The position numbers and the translations under genes are program-made. From Stenotrophomonas tumulicola (GTDB lineage Bacteria > Pseudomonadota > Gammaproteobacteria > Xanthomonadales > Xanthomonadaceae): a stretch of DNA of 64,000 nucleotides. Shown one piece after another: positions 25,824 to 34,699 of this stretch. Each line of letters starts with the position of its first letter. Position 1 is the first letter of the stretch. The notes beneath the pieces are model-generated. The model saw only the letters and a list, made by a program, of their open reading frames with translations. It was not told where the DNA came from and did no database searches. The stretch lies in NCBI RefSeq assembly GCF_014117215.1, contig NZ_JACGXS010000006.1, forward strand, positions 62,001 to 126,000, read 5' to 3'.

Positions 25824-28800
25824 GCCCTGCCCTCCGTGGCATGGCCTTCCGGGCCCTGCCCGGCCAGCACGGCGGTGGGGACGGCCTCGTGGTGCAGCTT
25901 GCGTCCGCGCTCGCGATAGTACGCATCGCCCTTGCGGTCCATCAGGTCATACACCACCGGGATCACCAGCAGGGTCAACAGGGTCGACACCAGCAGGCCG
26001 CCGATCACGGTGATCGCCATCGGTGCACGCACCTCGGCGCCCTCGCCCATCGCCACCGCCAGCGGCAGGAAGCCGAACAGGGTGCACAAGGTGGTCATGA
26101 TGATCGGGCGCAGGCGCGAACGCGCACCTTCCACCAGTGCCTCGTGCTTGGCCACGCCCGCCTCGCGCAGCTGGTTGACCTTGTCGATCAGGATGATCGC
26201 GTTCTTGGTCACCAGCCCCACCAGCAGGATCAGGCCGATGAACACCACCACCGAGATCGGCTTGCCACTCAGCAACAGGGCCAGCACGGCGCCTACCAGC
26301 GCCAGCGGGATGGTGAACAGGATGACGAAGGGATGCAGCAGCGATTCGAACTGCGAGGCCATCACCAGGTAGACCAGGAAGATGGCCAGGCCGAAGGCGA
26401 AGATCAGCGAACGTGCCGACTCGGCCAGTTCTTCGCCCTGCCCGCCGATGTGCATGCCCACAGCAGCGCCCAGTGGCTGTTCGGCAACCATGGCCTGCAC
26501 CTCGCGCATCGCCGCGCCCAGGTCGATGTCGCGCAGGTTCGCAGACACCACCGCCACGCGCGTCTGGTCGGCACGATGGATCTCGCTGGGTCCGGTGGTG
26601 GCGACCACTTCGGCCACCGCATCCAGGGTGACAGGACGGGCGCTGCCCGGATTGACGATGAGGCGACGGATGCTGTCCACGCTGGCGCGGTCGGTTTCCT
26701 GCGCACGCACCAGCACATCGATCTTGCGGTCGCGGAAGCTGTAGCGCGTGGCCACGTCGCCGCGCACCTTCTTCACCACCACGTCGGCGATCTGGCGCGT
26801 GGTCAGGCCCAGTGCACCGGCACGTTCCTGGTCGAAGCGGATCTGGACTTCCGGAAACCCTTCCTCCACCGTGGATTTGACATCGGCGTAGTGCGGGTTG
26901 CCGCGCAGCATCGCCGCCAGGCGTTGTCCGGCTTGTTCCAGTCCGGCCATGTCCTGCCCGCGCAGTTCGATTTCCAGCGGGGTCGAGAAGCTGAACAATG
27001 CCGGCCGCGCGAAATCCACCTGTACGCCCGGATGCGCATCCATGGTGCCGCGCAGGCGTTCGGTGATCGCCGCCTCGGTGCGCGCGTCACCGCCACCGGC
27101 CATCACGACGGTCAACTTGCCGATGTTCTCGCCGCTCTCGGTCGGGCTGGCATCCAGCCGCGTGCCGCTGCCACTGACGCCATACAGCGAGTCGATGCCA
27201 TTGCCTTTCCCATGTTCAAGCTGCAGCTCGCGCACCAGCGCATCGGTCTGCTTCAACGGGGTGCCGGCGGGCAGTTTCACGGTCATTTCAAAGCGGTCCT
27301 GTGCCAGTTGCGGGATCAGGTCCGCGCCCAGCATCGGCACCACCGCCATGGTGGCGACGAACGCCAACGCAGCCAGCCCCAGCACCTTGCCCGGATGCGC
27401 AAGCGCGTTGGGCAGCAGGCGCAGGTAGCCGCGCTCGGCACCGGCGTATGGCTTCATCGCCACGTCGCTGGCCTTGCGCATCACCGGACCCACCACCGCC
27501 GCCACGCCACGCCAGGCGCGCACCACCAACCAAGCCGCGCCGAAGAAGCTCCAGCGGATCATGGCAACGAAGCCACGGCGGCCGCCGGCGACCGGCTTCA
27601 ACCAGCGGTTCTGCGGCCGCCAGGCTTCCGCGGCGGGTTCCTGCGGGAACGCCAGCGGCGGCCGTCCCTTCAACGAGCTCAGCATCGGGATCAGGGTCAT
27701 CGACACCAGCAGCGAGATCGCGATGGCGATCGCCACGGTCAGGGCCTGGTCGCGGAACAGCTGACCGGCGATGCCGTCGACGAACACCAGCGGCAGGAAC
27801 ACCGCGATGGTGGTCAAGGTGGATGCCACCACCGCCATGCTCACTTCGCGGGTGCCGGCGATGGCGGCCTGCAGTATGCCCAATCCGCGCTCACGCGCCT
27901 TGGCGATGCTCTCCAGCACCACGATGGAATCATCCACCACCAGGCCGGTGGCCAGTGCCAGGCCACCCAGCGACATCACGTTCAAGCTCAGCCCAAGCTG
28001 GCCCATGAAGAAGAACGTGGCGATGATCGAGACCGGCAGCGACAGGCTGATCACGAAGGTGCTCCAGCCATCGCGCAGGAACAGGAAGATGATCAGGATG
28101 GCCAGCAGGCCGCCGATCATCGCATCCTTCTTCACGTCGCTGATGGCGTGTTCGATGAAGCGCGACTGGTCTTCGATGGTGGTCAGCTCGGCATCGGACG
28201 GGAACGTGGCCTTGATCTGCTCCAGCCGCGTGCGCAGGGCTTCGGCGGTAGCCACGGTATTGGCGTCGCCTTCCTTGTAGATCGCCAGTTCCACCGCTTC
28301 CTTGCCGCCCAGGCGGATGATCGCCTCGCGTTCCTTGTAGCCCTGGCGCACGGTGGCGACGTCCTTGAGCCGCACCGGCACGCCGTTGGCGATCACGCTG
28401 GAGCCGCCGCCACCCGATGCACTCTGTGCCGCGGATGCCGCGGCGATGGCCGCGTCCGAACCGGTCGCCGCGGCAATGGCGAACATCTGCGCCATCGCCG
28501 AATCGGCGGCGCTGCCGTTGGAGGTCTGCGCGGTGACCAGCAGGTTGCGGATCTCGTCCAGGTCGGCGAACTGGTTGACCGTGCGCACCAGGAAGCGCTG
28601 CGATCCTTCCTCGAGGCGACCGCCGGAAATGTTGATGTTCTCTTCTTTCAACCGCTGGATGACGGTATCGATGGGCAGGTTGAGCTGGGCCAGCTTCTGC
28701 TGGTCGATGTCCACCTGGATTTCATCTTCCAGGCCACCACCGACCTTGACCGCCGCCACGCCGGTGACCGGCTCCAGCTTCTTCTTCAGGTCTTCGTCGG

Positions 28801-29356
28801 CATAGCGGCGCAGCCCGGTCAGCTCGCGGATCGCGCCTGCTTCCGAGGACGGCGCGTCCTTGCTGGAAATCACCAGCCGCATGATCGGTTCGGTGGACGG
28901 ATTGAAGCGCAGCAGCACCGGGGCCTTGGCCTCCAGCGGCAGGTTCAGCGCTTCCATCTTGTCGCGCACCTCCAAGCTGGCCTGGTCCATGTCGGTGCCC
29001 CAGGCAAATTCCAGCACCACATCGCTCTGGCCGGTGCGCGAAATGGACTTCAGCTTGCGCAGGTTCTTGACCACGCCCACGGCCTCTTCGACCGGTTCGG
29101 TGATCAGCGTTTCGATTTCCGACGGCGCCGCACCGGTGTACTCGCTGCGCACCGTCAGCGTGGGGTAGCTCAGGTCCGGCAGCAGGTTCACCTTCAGGCT
29201 GCCCAGCGCGATCAGCCCGAACAGGATCAGGGTGACCGTGCACATGGCGATGGTGACGCGCCGGCGGGTGGCGAACTCCACCAGGCCACCGCCCATGGCA
29301 CCGGGGCCGCGGCCGTCGTGCGGGTCGCGACCGTGATCGTTGCCGGCCGAGGTCAT
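25820..29356 (-). CDS. RND efflux permease, first of the operon, enlarged
   Basis: At 1178 residues it is about 130-150 longer than typical RND pumps. The core is normal: FATRRVTIAMCTVTLILFGL start, GLVVDDSIVVLESIAKARE in helix 4 with the DD proton-relay pair, and LVGLVTKNAIILIDKVNQ later. The extra length comes from an Ala/Ser/Gly-rich insertion at about residues 285-340 in the first periplasmic loop and from a basic, hydrophobic insertion at about 560-640 in the central cytoplasmic region. It overlaps both neighbours by 4 bp, so all three genes are translationally coupled. Confidence 0.88.
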   Translation of the reverse strand: MTSAGNDHGRDPHDGRGPGAMGGGLVEFATRRRVTIAMCTVTLILFGLIALGSLKVNLLPDLSYPTLTVRSEYTGAAPSEIETLITEPVEEAVGVVKNLRKLKSISRTGQSDVVLEFAWGTDMDQASLEVRDKMEALNLPLEAKAPVLLRFNPSTEPIMRLVISSKDAPSSEAGAIRELTGLRRYADEDLKKKLEPVTGVAAVKVGGGLEDEIQVDIDQQKLAQLNLPIDTVIQRLKEENINISGGRLEEGSQRFLVRTVNQFADLDEIRNLLVTAQTSNGSAADSAMAQMFAIAAATGSDAAIAAASAAQSASGGGGSSVIANGVPVRLKDVATVRQGYKEREAIIRLGGKEAVELAIYKEGDANTVATAEALRTRLEQIKATFPSDAELTTIEDQSRFIEHAISDVKKDAMIGGLLAILIIFLFLRDGWSTFVISLSLPVSIIATFFFMGQLGLSLNVMSLGGLALATGLVVDDSIVVLESIAKARERGLGILQAAIAGTREVSMAVVASTLTTIAVFLPLVFVDGIAGQLFRDQALTVAIAIAISLLVSMTLIPMLSSLKGRPPLAFPQEPAAEAWRPQNRWLKPVAGGRRGFVAMIRWSFFGAAWLVVRAWRGVAAVVGPVMRKASDVAMKPYAGAERGYLRLLPNALAHPGKVLGLAALAFVATMAVVPMLGADLIPQLAQDRFEMTVKLPAGTPLKQTDALVRELQLEHGKGNGIDSLYGVSGSGTRLDASPTESGENIGKLTVVMAGGGDARTEAAITERLRGTMDAHPGVQVDFARPALFSFSTPLEIELRGQDMAGLEQAGQRLAAMLRGNPHYADVKSTVEEGFPEVQIRFDQERAGALGLTTRQIADVVVKKVRGDVATRYSFRDRKIDVLVRAQETDRASVDSIRRLIVNPGSARPVTLDAVAEVVATTGPSEIHRADQTRVAVVSANLRDIDLGAAMREVQAMVAEQPLGAAVGMHIGGQGEELAESARSLIFAFGLAIFLVYLVMASQFESLLHPFVILFTIPLALVGAVLALLLSGKPISVVVFIGLILLVGLVTKNAIILIDKVNQLREAGVAKHEALVEGARSRLRPIIMTTLCTLFGFLPLAVAMGEGAEVRAPMAITVIGGLLVSTLLTLLVIPVVYDLMDRKGDAYYRERGRKLHHEAVPTAVLAGQGPEGHATEGRA

Positions 29357-30513
29357 TGCGCGCTCCCGGCCTTGGCGACCGGCTTGGCGGCGGCGACCTT
29401 CTTCGGTTCATTGGGCACGATCACCTGCACGGCGGTGCCATCGCGCAGCGCGACCTTGCCGGCGGTGACCACCTGGTCGCCCTTGGACAGGCCGTCACGG
29501 ATCTCCACCCATGCGCCTTCGGCGTAACCCAGCGTCACCGGCACGCGGGCCACCTTGCCAGCCTGCACGCGGAACACCGCCGGCTCGCCGTCGTCCAGCA
29601 AGGCCAGCCGCGGCACCACCAGCGCATCGGCGCGCTGGTCGTAATCGATGCGGATGCGGCCGAACATGCCCGGCTGCAGCGACTGCGTTCCGCCGTCGAA
29701 GGTGCTGACCACGCGGAACGTGCCGCTGCCGGAATCCACGACCGGCGCGATACGGTCCACCTCGCCGGTGAAGCGCTTGCCTGGCAATGCATCGGCGACC
29801 AGGGTGACCGGCTGGCCGGCGCGCAGCGTAGCCAGTTCGCGTTCGGGCACGTTGAGCGTGGCTTCCAGCCGCGAGTTGTCGACGATGCGGAAGATCGGCG
29901 TGTTGATCTGCACGAAGTTGCCGGTCTTGATCGAACGCAGGGCGATCACACCGGAAATCGGCGCGACCACGGTGGTGTAGGACAGCTCCAGCGTGGCCAG
30001 GCGATACTGCGCACGTGCGTTTTCCAGGTCATAGCGCAGCTGATCGACATCGGCCGCGCTGACCAACTGTTGGCCGACCATCTTGTAGGCACGCTGGTAG
30101 TTGTTTTCCAGCTTGCGCATCACCGCTTCGCTCTGTGCCACGGCCAGGCGGGCGCGGTCCGGGTCCAGCCGCACCAGCGGCTGCCCGGCACGCACCTGCT
30201 GGCCTTCTTCGACCAGCACGGCCAGGGCAACACCGGAGGTCTTGGCGACCACCTGCGATTCAGCGCGCGGCTCCAATGCAGCGGTGCCGGTATAGCTGGC
30301 CGCCACGCCGCGATGGCTGGCGACGGCCACTTCCACCGGCACCGCATCGACCTTCTTCTCGCCAGCCTTGCCATCCTTGCTTTCGGCCGCATTGGCTTCG
30401 TTGTTGGGACCCGCCGCACAGCCGGACAACAGCAGCGGCAGCGAGAGGGTGATGAGCAGCGCAGCGGCGCAGATTCCGCTGCGGCCGGTGGGCAGGAAGG
30501 CATGGCGTGACAT
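29353..30513 (-). CDS. RND efflux membrane fusion lipoprotein
   Basis: This is a 386-residue periplasmic adaptor of the HlyD/AcrA family. The signal peptide ends in LLSGC with Cys32 as lipidation site. GVALAVLVEEGQQVRAGQPLVRLDPDR (described by its two G-Q pairs) is the lipoyl half-motif, followed by a coiled-coil hairpin (about 125-175) and the second half APISGVIALRS. It links the two downstream permeases to an outer-membrane channel, which is not encoded here and must be supplied from elsewhere. The arrangement resembles SmeIJK or MdtABC, but I cannot assign it to one of the named Stenotrophomonas pumps. Confidence 0.88.
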   Translation of the reverse strand: MSRHAFLPTGRSGICAAALLITLSLPLLLSGCAAGPNNEANAAESKDGKAGEKKVDAVPVEVAVASHRGVAASYTGTAALEPRAESQVVAKTSGVALAVLVEEGQQVRAGQPLVRLDPDRARLAVAQSEAVMRKLENNYQRAYKMVGQQLVSAADVDQLRYDLENARAQYRLATLELSYTTVVAPISGVIALRSIKTGNFVQINTPIFRIVDNSRLEATLNVPERELATLRAGQPVTLVADALPGKRFTGEVDRIAPVVDSGSGTFRVVSTFDGGTQSLQPGMFGRIRIDYDQRADALVVPRLALLDDGEPAVFRVQAGKVARVPVTLGYAEGAWVEIRDGLSKGDQVVTAGKVALRDGTAVQVIVPNEPKKVAAAKPVAKAGSAQ

Positions 30514-30628
30514 CGTCGAGTCCCTGGGGATGCGTGGGCAGGTGTGGTAGCAAAGTAATTCACCACTTCACAGATACACCATATCCCATTGGTCATGGTG
30601 ACTTCACGCCGCCGGTCGGCCGGCCCCC

Positions 30629-30659
30629 ATTTCAGCTAGATGAAATGAGCGGCTATACT
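30629..30659 (+). promoter_or_regulatory. Promoter with an 18-bp palindrome upstream of the cytochrome genes
   Basis: A -10-like TATACT lies at 30654-30659. The position of the -35 (about 30631) is covered by a near-perfect palindrome at 30629-30646, with arms ATTTCA and TGAAAT around GCTAGA (16 of 18 positions symmetric). This could be an operator for the cytochrome pair or for the divergent efflux operon. The regulator is unknown. Confidence 0.45.
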
Positions 30660-30716
30660 CGGGCCGTTCCGTACCCCACGCCGGAACGACCAGACCCGAA
30701 ATCCGGATATGACATC

Positions 30717-31130
30717 ATGCGCCCGCAGCCGCTCGCCGCTTGTCTTGCTCTGGCCGTCCTCCTGCTGCCCCTCGGGGCCGCCGTACGGGCTGCTCCTGCC
30801 CCTGCCACCACGCCGCCGGCACCCGCCGCCGAAGCGCCCTTGCCCGCCCCACAGGCACCGGCACCCGCCGCTGCCCTGACCGGCAACTTCGACAACGGCC
30901 GCGTGCTCGCCTACACCTGCCAGGGATGCCACGGCATCACCGGGTACAAGAACGCCTATCCCAGCTACCGCGTGCCGAAGATCGGCGGCCAGAGCGAGGC
31001 GTACCTGCTGCAGGCACTCACCGAATACCGCCATGGCAAGCGTCGGCACCCGACCATGCAGGCGCAGTCGATGAGCTTCAGCGAACAGGAGATCGCCGAT
31101 CTCGCTGTTTACCTGTCCACCGTCAAGTAA
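30717..31130 (+). CDS. Periplasmic c-type cytochrome (c553/c4-like)
   Basis: The 137-residue protein has a signal peptide (residues 1-25) and a Pro/Ala-rich linker (about 26-53). The heme site CQGCH is at 68-72, with a likely axial Met in MQAQSM near residue 120. The C-terminal helix FSEQEIADLAVYLSTVK is typical of small class I cytochromes. It likely passes electrons in the periplasm to an oxidase. A second cytochrome follows after 11 bp, so they may act as the two halves of a c4-like carrier. Confidence 0.88.
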   Translation: MRPQPLAACLALAVLLLPLGAAVRAAPAPATTPPAPAAEAPLPAPQAPAPAAALTGNFDNGRVLAYTCQGCHGITGYKNAYPSYRVPKIGGQSEAYLLQALTEYRHGKRRHPTMQAQSMSFSEQEIADLAVYLSTVK

Positions 31131-31141
31131 GGCACGTCCAC

Positions 31142-31606
31142 ATGTCGAAAGCCGCGCCGTTCACGCGTCATGCCATCGCCCTGTCCGTTGCCATGCTGCT
31201 GGCAGCCTGTTCCCCGTCCCACGAAGATCCGTCCACGCAGTCGCCCGACCAGCCCGGCCAGGCCAGTGGCGACCTGCCTGGAGCGTCCTCTTCGGCTGGA
31301 TTGCCCAGCGGCCGCATTGCCGCCGGTGAGGCGCGCGCGCAGGTGAAGGGCAAGGCCACCGGGCAGAGCTGCATCGACTGCCACGGTGCCGACGGCAATG
31401 CGCCGATCGATCCCACGTACCCGAAACTGGGAGGGCAGTACAGCGATTACCTGGCCCATTCGTTGCAGGCCTATCGTTCCGGTGACCGCCAGCACGCGCT
31501 GATGGCCCCGCAGGCCACCGGGCTGAGTGACCAGGAAATCGCCGACTTGGCCGCGTATTTCGCTTCACGCCCGACCCAGCTGCGTGACCTGCACGGGGTG
31601 AAATGA
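31142..31606 (+). CDS. c-type cytochrome lipoprotein
   Basis: This protein has 154 residues. The signal peptide ends LLAAC (Cys23), so the mature protein is probably lipid-anchored. A flexible Ser/Pro/Gly linker (24-60) leads to a class I cytochrome domain with CIDCH at 77-81, a distal Met in ALMAPQ and the C-terminal helix SDQEIADLAAYFAS. It is similar in layout to the cytochrome encoded just upstream and the two are probably co-transcribed. Confidence 0.87.
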   Translation: MSKAAPFTRHAIALSVAMLLAACSPSHEDPSTQSPDQPGQASGDLPGASSSAGLPSGRIAAGEARAQVKGKATGQSCIDCHGADGNAPIDPTYPKLGGQYSDYLAHSLQAYRSGDRQHALMAPQATGLSDQEIADLAAYFASRPTQLRDLHGVK

Positions 31607-31613
31607 AGCACCG

Positions 31614-31786
31614 CCGGTAACGCCGACGCGATCCATCGGCAGCGCCGACCCAGCCCACCGGTAACGCCGACCCAGCCCCCGTAGCGCCGACCCATGGTCG
31701 GCGAGCGCAGCGGTAGTCAGCGAACGCATCGGTAGTCGGCGAACGCAGCGGTCGCAAGTGACGGCCAGCGGCCGTCACTACCTCAC
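31614..31786. repeat. Decayed SMAG elements after the cytochrome genes
   Basis: One intact palindrome, GTAGCGCCGACCCATGGTCGG, starts at 31680. Flanking partial copies (GGTAACGCCGACC, GGTAGTCGGCGAACGCAGC) occur several times at 31614-31760. At 31761-31784 a GTGACGGCC/GGCCGTCAC hairpin precedes the convergent ABC-F stop codon and may be its terminator. Confidence 0.65.
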
Positions 31787-33670
31787 TCAGGCGTCCAGCT
31801 CTTCCCAGCGCGCGTAGGCGCCATCCAGCTCGGCCTGGACCTTGGCCAGCTGCTGGTTGTGCGCTGCCATTTCGGCGGCGCTGCGCTGGTAGAACGCCGG
31901 GTCGTTCATCGCTGCGGTCAGGCCCTCGACGTCCTTCTCCAGCGCTTCGATCTTCAGCGGCAGCTGCTCCAGCTCGCGCGCATCCTTGTAGCTGAGCTTG
32001 CGCTTGGGCTCGGCCGGCGCTGCGGCAGCAGCGGCCGCAGCAACCGGCTTGGCCGCCACCACCGGTGCGGACGCAGCCGCGGCGGCCACGCGTGCAGCAT
32101 GGCGCTGCCAATCGGTGTAGCCGCCGACGTACTCGCCGACCACGCCGTCACCTTCCATCACCATCGTGGAGGTCACCACGTTGTCCAGGAAGTCACGGTC
32201 ATGGCTGACCAGCAGCAACGTGCCGGTGTAATCGCTCAGCAGCTCTTCGAGCAGCTCGAGGGTTTCCACGTCCAGGTCGTTGGTCGGTTCATCCATCACC
32301 AGCAGGTTGGACGGCTGCGCGAACAGCTTGGCCAGCAGCAGGCGGTTGCGCTCGCCACCGGACAAACGGGTGATCGGCGCGCGGGCGCGCTCGGGCGAGA
32401 ACAGGAAGTCCTGCAGGTAGGCGTGCACGTGCTTGCGCTTGCCGTTGAACTCGATGAAATCGCGGCCCTCGGCCACGTTCTCGATCGCGGTCCAGTCTTC
32501 GCGCAGCACCGCACGGTACTGGTCGAAATACGCGATCTGCAGGTTGGTACCAGCGCGCACTTCGCCGCTCTGCGGCTGCAGGTCGCCCAGCAGCAGCTTG
32601 AGCAGCGTGGTCTTGCCGCTGCCGTTCGGCCCGATCAGGCCGATGCGGTCGCCGCGCAGGATCACGGTGCTGAAGTCCTTGACCATCACGCGCTCGCCGA
32701 AGGCGAACGAGATGTCCTTGACGTCGATCACCTTCTTGCCGGAGTTCTCCGCCTGCGCCGCTTCCATGCGCACGTTGCCGCCGAGTTCGCGGCGCTGCGA
32801 GCGATCGTTGCGCATTGCCTTGAGGCGGCGCACACGGCCTTCGTCGCGAGTGCGGCGGGCCTTGATGCCTTGGCGGATCCAGATTTCTTCCTGCGCGAGC
32901 AGTTTGTCGAAGCGTGCGTTTTCCTGCGCCTGCGCGTTCATGCGCTCTTCGCGGCGGCGCTCGTAGTTGGCCCAGTCGCCCGGCCAGCTGGTGACCTGGC
33001 CGCGGTCGATCTCGACGATGCGGGTGGCCAGTGCACGCAGGAAGCGGCGGTCATGGGTGACGAACACCACGCTGCCGTTCCAGTTCTTGAGGAACATTTC
33101 CAGCCAGTCGATGGCTTCGATGTCCAGGTGGTTGGTCGGTTCGTCGAGCAGCAGCAGATCCGGCGAGGACACCAGCGCGCGGCCCAGCAGCACGCGGCGC
33201 TTCATGCCGCCGGACAGGCGCGCGAACTCGGCGTCGCCGTCCAGGTCCAGCTTGGTCAGGGTTTCGCTGACCCGCTGATCCAGTCCCCAGCCGTTGGCGG
33301 CATCGATCTTCGCCTGCACGCGGCCCAGCGCATCGCCGTCGAATTCTTCCGCCATGCTGAGGTGGTGGAACTCGGCCAGCCATTGGCCCAGCTCGCCCAG
33401 GCCATCGGCGACCACGTCAAACACGCTGCCGGCGGCGCCGTGCGGCACCTCCTGCTCCAGCCGGGTCACGCGGACGCCCTGCTGTACGCGGACTTCGCCG
33501 TCGTCGGGCTTGTGATCGCCGGACAGCAGCTTGAGCAATGTGGATTTGCCGGCGCCGTTGCGGCCGATCAGGGCGATACGCTCGCCCGGCTCGATCGACA
33601 ATTCGGCTTTTTCCAGCAACAACGGGCCGCCGACGCTGAAGTCGACGTTCTGCAAGGTAATCAGAGGCAT
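31787..33670 (-). CDS. uup: ABC-F family ATPase, Uup-like
   Basis: The protein has 627 residues with two ATP-binding cassettes: GRNGAGKST with LSGGMKRR, and GPNGSGKTT with LSGGERNR. A linker of about 80 residues joins them, and an Ala-rich stretch leads to a C-terminal coiled coil (about 550-627). This coiled-coil end is the mark of Uup in the ABC-F group, which bind ribosomes or branched DNA and do not transport. The frame is open for 152 codons further upstream, but those overlap the LysR gene; ATG at 33670 gives MPLITLQNVDFSVGG, the normal start. Confidence 0.88.
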   Translation of the reverse strand: MPLITLQNVDFSVGGPLLLEKAELSIEPGERIALIGRNGAGKSTLLKLLSGDHKPDDGEVRVQQGVRVTRLEQEVPHGAAGSVFDVVADGLGELGQWLAEFHHLSMAEEFDGDALGRVQAKIDAANGWGLDQRVSETLTKLDLDGDAEFARLSGGMKRRVLLGRALVSSPDLLLLDEPTNHLDIEAIDWLEMFLKNWNGSVVFVTHDRRFLRALATRIVEIDRGQVTSWPGDWANYERRREERMNAQAQENARFDKLLAQEEIWIRQGIKARRTRDEGRVRRLKAMRNDRSQRRELGGNVRMEAAQAENSGKKVIDVKDISFAFGERVMVKDFSTVILRGDRIGLIGPNGSGKTTLLKLLLGDLQPQSGEVRAGTNLQIAYFDQYRAVLREDWTAIENVAEGRDFIEFNGKRKHVHAYLQDFLFSPERARAPITRLSGGERNRLLLAKLFAQPSNLLVMDEPTNDLDVETLELLEELLSDYTGTLLLVSHDRDFLDNVVTSTMVMEGDGVVGEYVGGYTDWQRHAARVAAAAASAPVVAAKPVAAAAAAAAPAEPKRKLSYKDARELEQLPLKIEALEKDVEGLTAAMNDPAFYQRSAAEMAAHNQQLAKVQAELDGAYARWEELDA

Positions 33671-33704
33671 CCGCCTATTGTAAGGCCTGTACCCTGCCGC
33701 GCGC

Positions 33705-34598
33705 TTACCGTGCCAGCAACAGGCCCGGCAAAGGACCGAGTAACGCATCGAGCCCCGGCAGCCAGCGCTTGCCGGGATGGCGCACCAGCCACAGTTGTCG
33801 ACGCAGCGCTGGCAGTGGCGTGGCAAGCACCTGCAGGTGCCCCAGCGCCAGCGCGTCCTCCACCGCATGCCGCGACAGGCAGGCCAGGCCGAGACCAGCA
33901 ATGGCCGCCTGCTTGATCGCTTCGGTATTGCCGAGCTGGAGGCTCTGCCCGAACCCCTGCAGGTGCGGCAGCAGCAGTTGGTCCACCACTTCGCGCGTGC
34001 CCGAGCCCGGTTCGCGCAGCAGCCAGCGCGCACGGCGCAATGCAGCCAATGTCCAGCGCGGCGGCGCATCGACCGCCGCCACCACCACCAGCGGATCCTG
34101 CTGCCACGGCAGTACCTGCAGGCCACGCGCGTGGCAGGGCCCTTCGATCAGCCCGGCATCCACCTGCAACTGCTGCACGGCCGCCACCACCCCGGCACTG
34201 TTGTCGATGCGCAGGTCCACTTCGGCCTTCGGCACCTGCCGCAACAACGCGGCGATCCGGGGCGGCAGCAGGTAGTTGCCGATGGTGGTGCTGGCCGCCA
34301 GCAGCAGGCGCTGCGGCATGCCACGGCCCGCTTCATGCCCCGATGCCAGTTGCCGTTCCAGCCCTGCCGCGTTGGCCAGCAGCACCCGCGCCGGCTCCAG
34401 CAGCGCGCGTCCGTGGCCGTTGATCACCAGCCGGCGACCGATGCGATCAAACAAGGGCGTGCCGAAATGCGATTCCAGTTCCTGCAGTGCGGCGCTGCTC
34501 GCAGACTGCGACAACGCCACGGCCAGACCGGCCGCATGGGTGCTGCCCTCGTCGGCGATGGCAACGAACACCTGCAGTTGGCGAAGGGTGAGGCGCAT
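33705..34598 (-). CDS. LysR-family regulator, YeiE-like
   Basis: This is a 297-residue LysR-type regulator. The winged helix-turn-helix is at about residues 1-60 (MRLTLRQLQVFVAIADEGST), and the substrate-binding domain spans about 88-295. It is divergent from a YeiH-type transporter across a 101-bp AT-richer gap, the same pairing as yeiE-yeiH in enterobacteria. YeiE has been linked to sulfite sensing. It probably controls the transporter from the shared region, which contains T-N11-A-like sites but none that I can single out. Confidence 0.8.
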   Translation of the reverse strand: MRLTLRQLQVFVAIADEGSTHAAGLAVALSQSASSAALQELESHFGTPLFDRIGRRLVINGHGRALLEPARVLLANAAGLERQLASGHEAGRGMPQRLLLAASTTIGNYLLPPRIAALLRQVPKAEVDLRIDNSAGVVAAVQQLQVDAGLIEGPCHARGLQVLPWQQDPLVVVAAVDAPPRWTLAALRRARWLLREPGSGTREVVDQLLLPHLQGFGQSLQLGNTEAIKQAAIAGLGLACLSRHAVEDALALGHLQVLATPLPALRRQLWLVRHPGKRWLPGLDALLGPLPGLLLAR

Positions 34599-34699
34599 GG
34601 CAATCAACCTGATTTCTGGTCAGTCTCAACAATTTTATGCGTTTTACAGGTAAATGGCACGGGCGCAGGCTGGTGCGGTTGCCACTACCTTCCGCCCCC

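Noticed and set aside
22746..30513. Firm assignment to SmeIJK
   Set aside because: The adaptor plus two permeases fits, but the 1178-residue permease is longer than I expect and I cannot compare sequences here.
31787..34126. A 779-residue start for the ABC-F protein
   Set aside because: The first 152 codons lie antisense-like over the LysR gene and have no homology pattern. The conserved start is at 33670.
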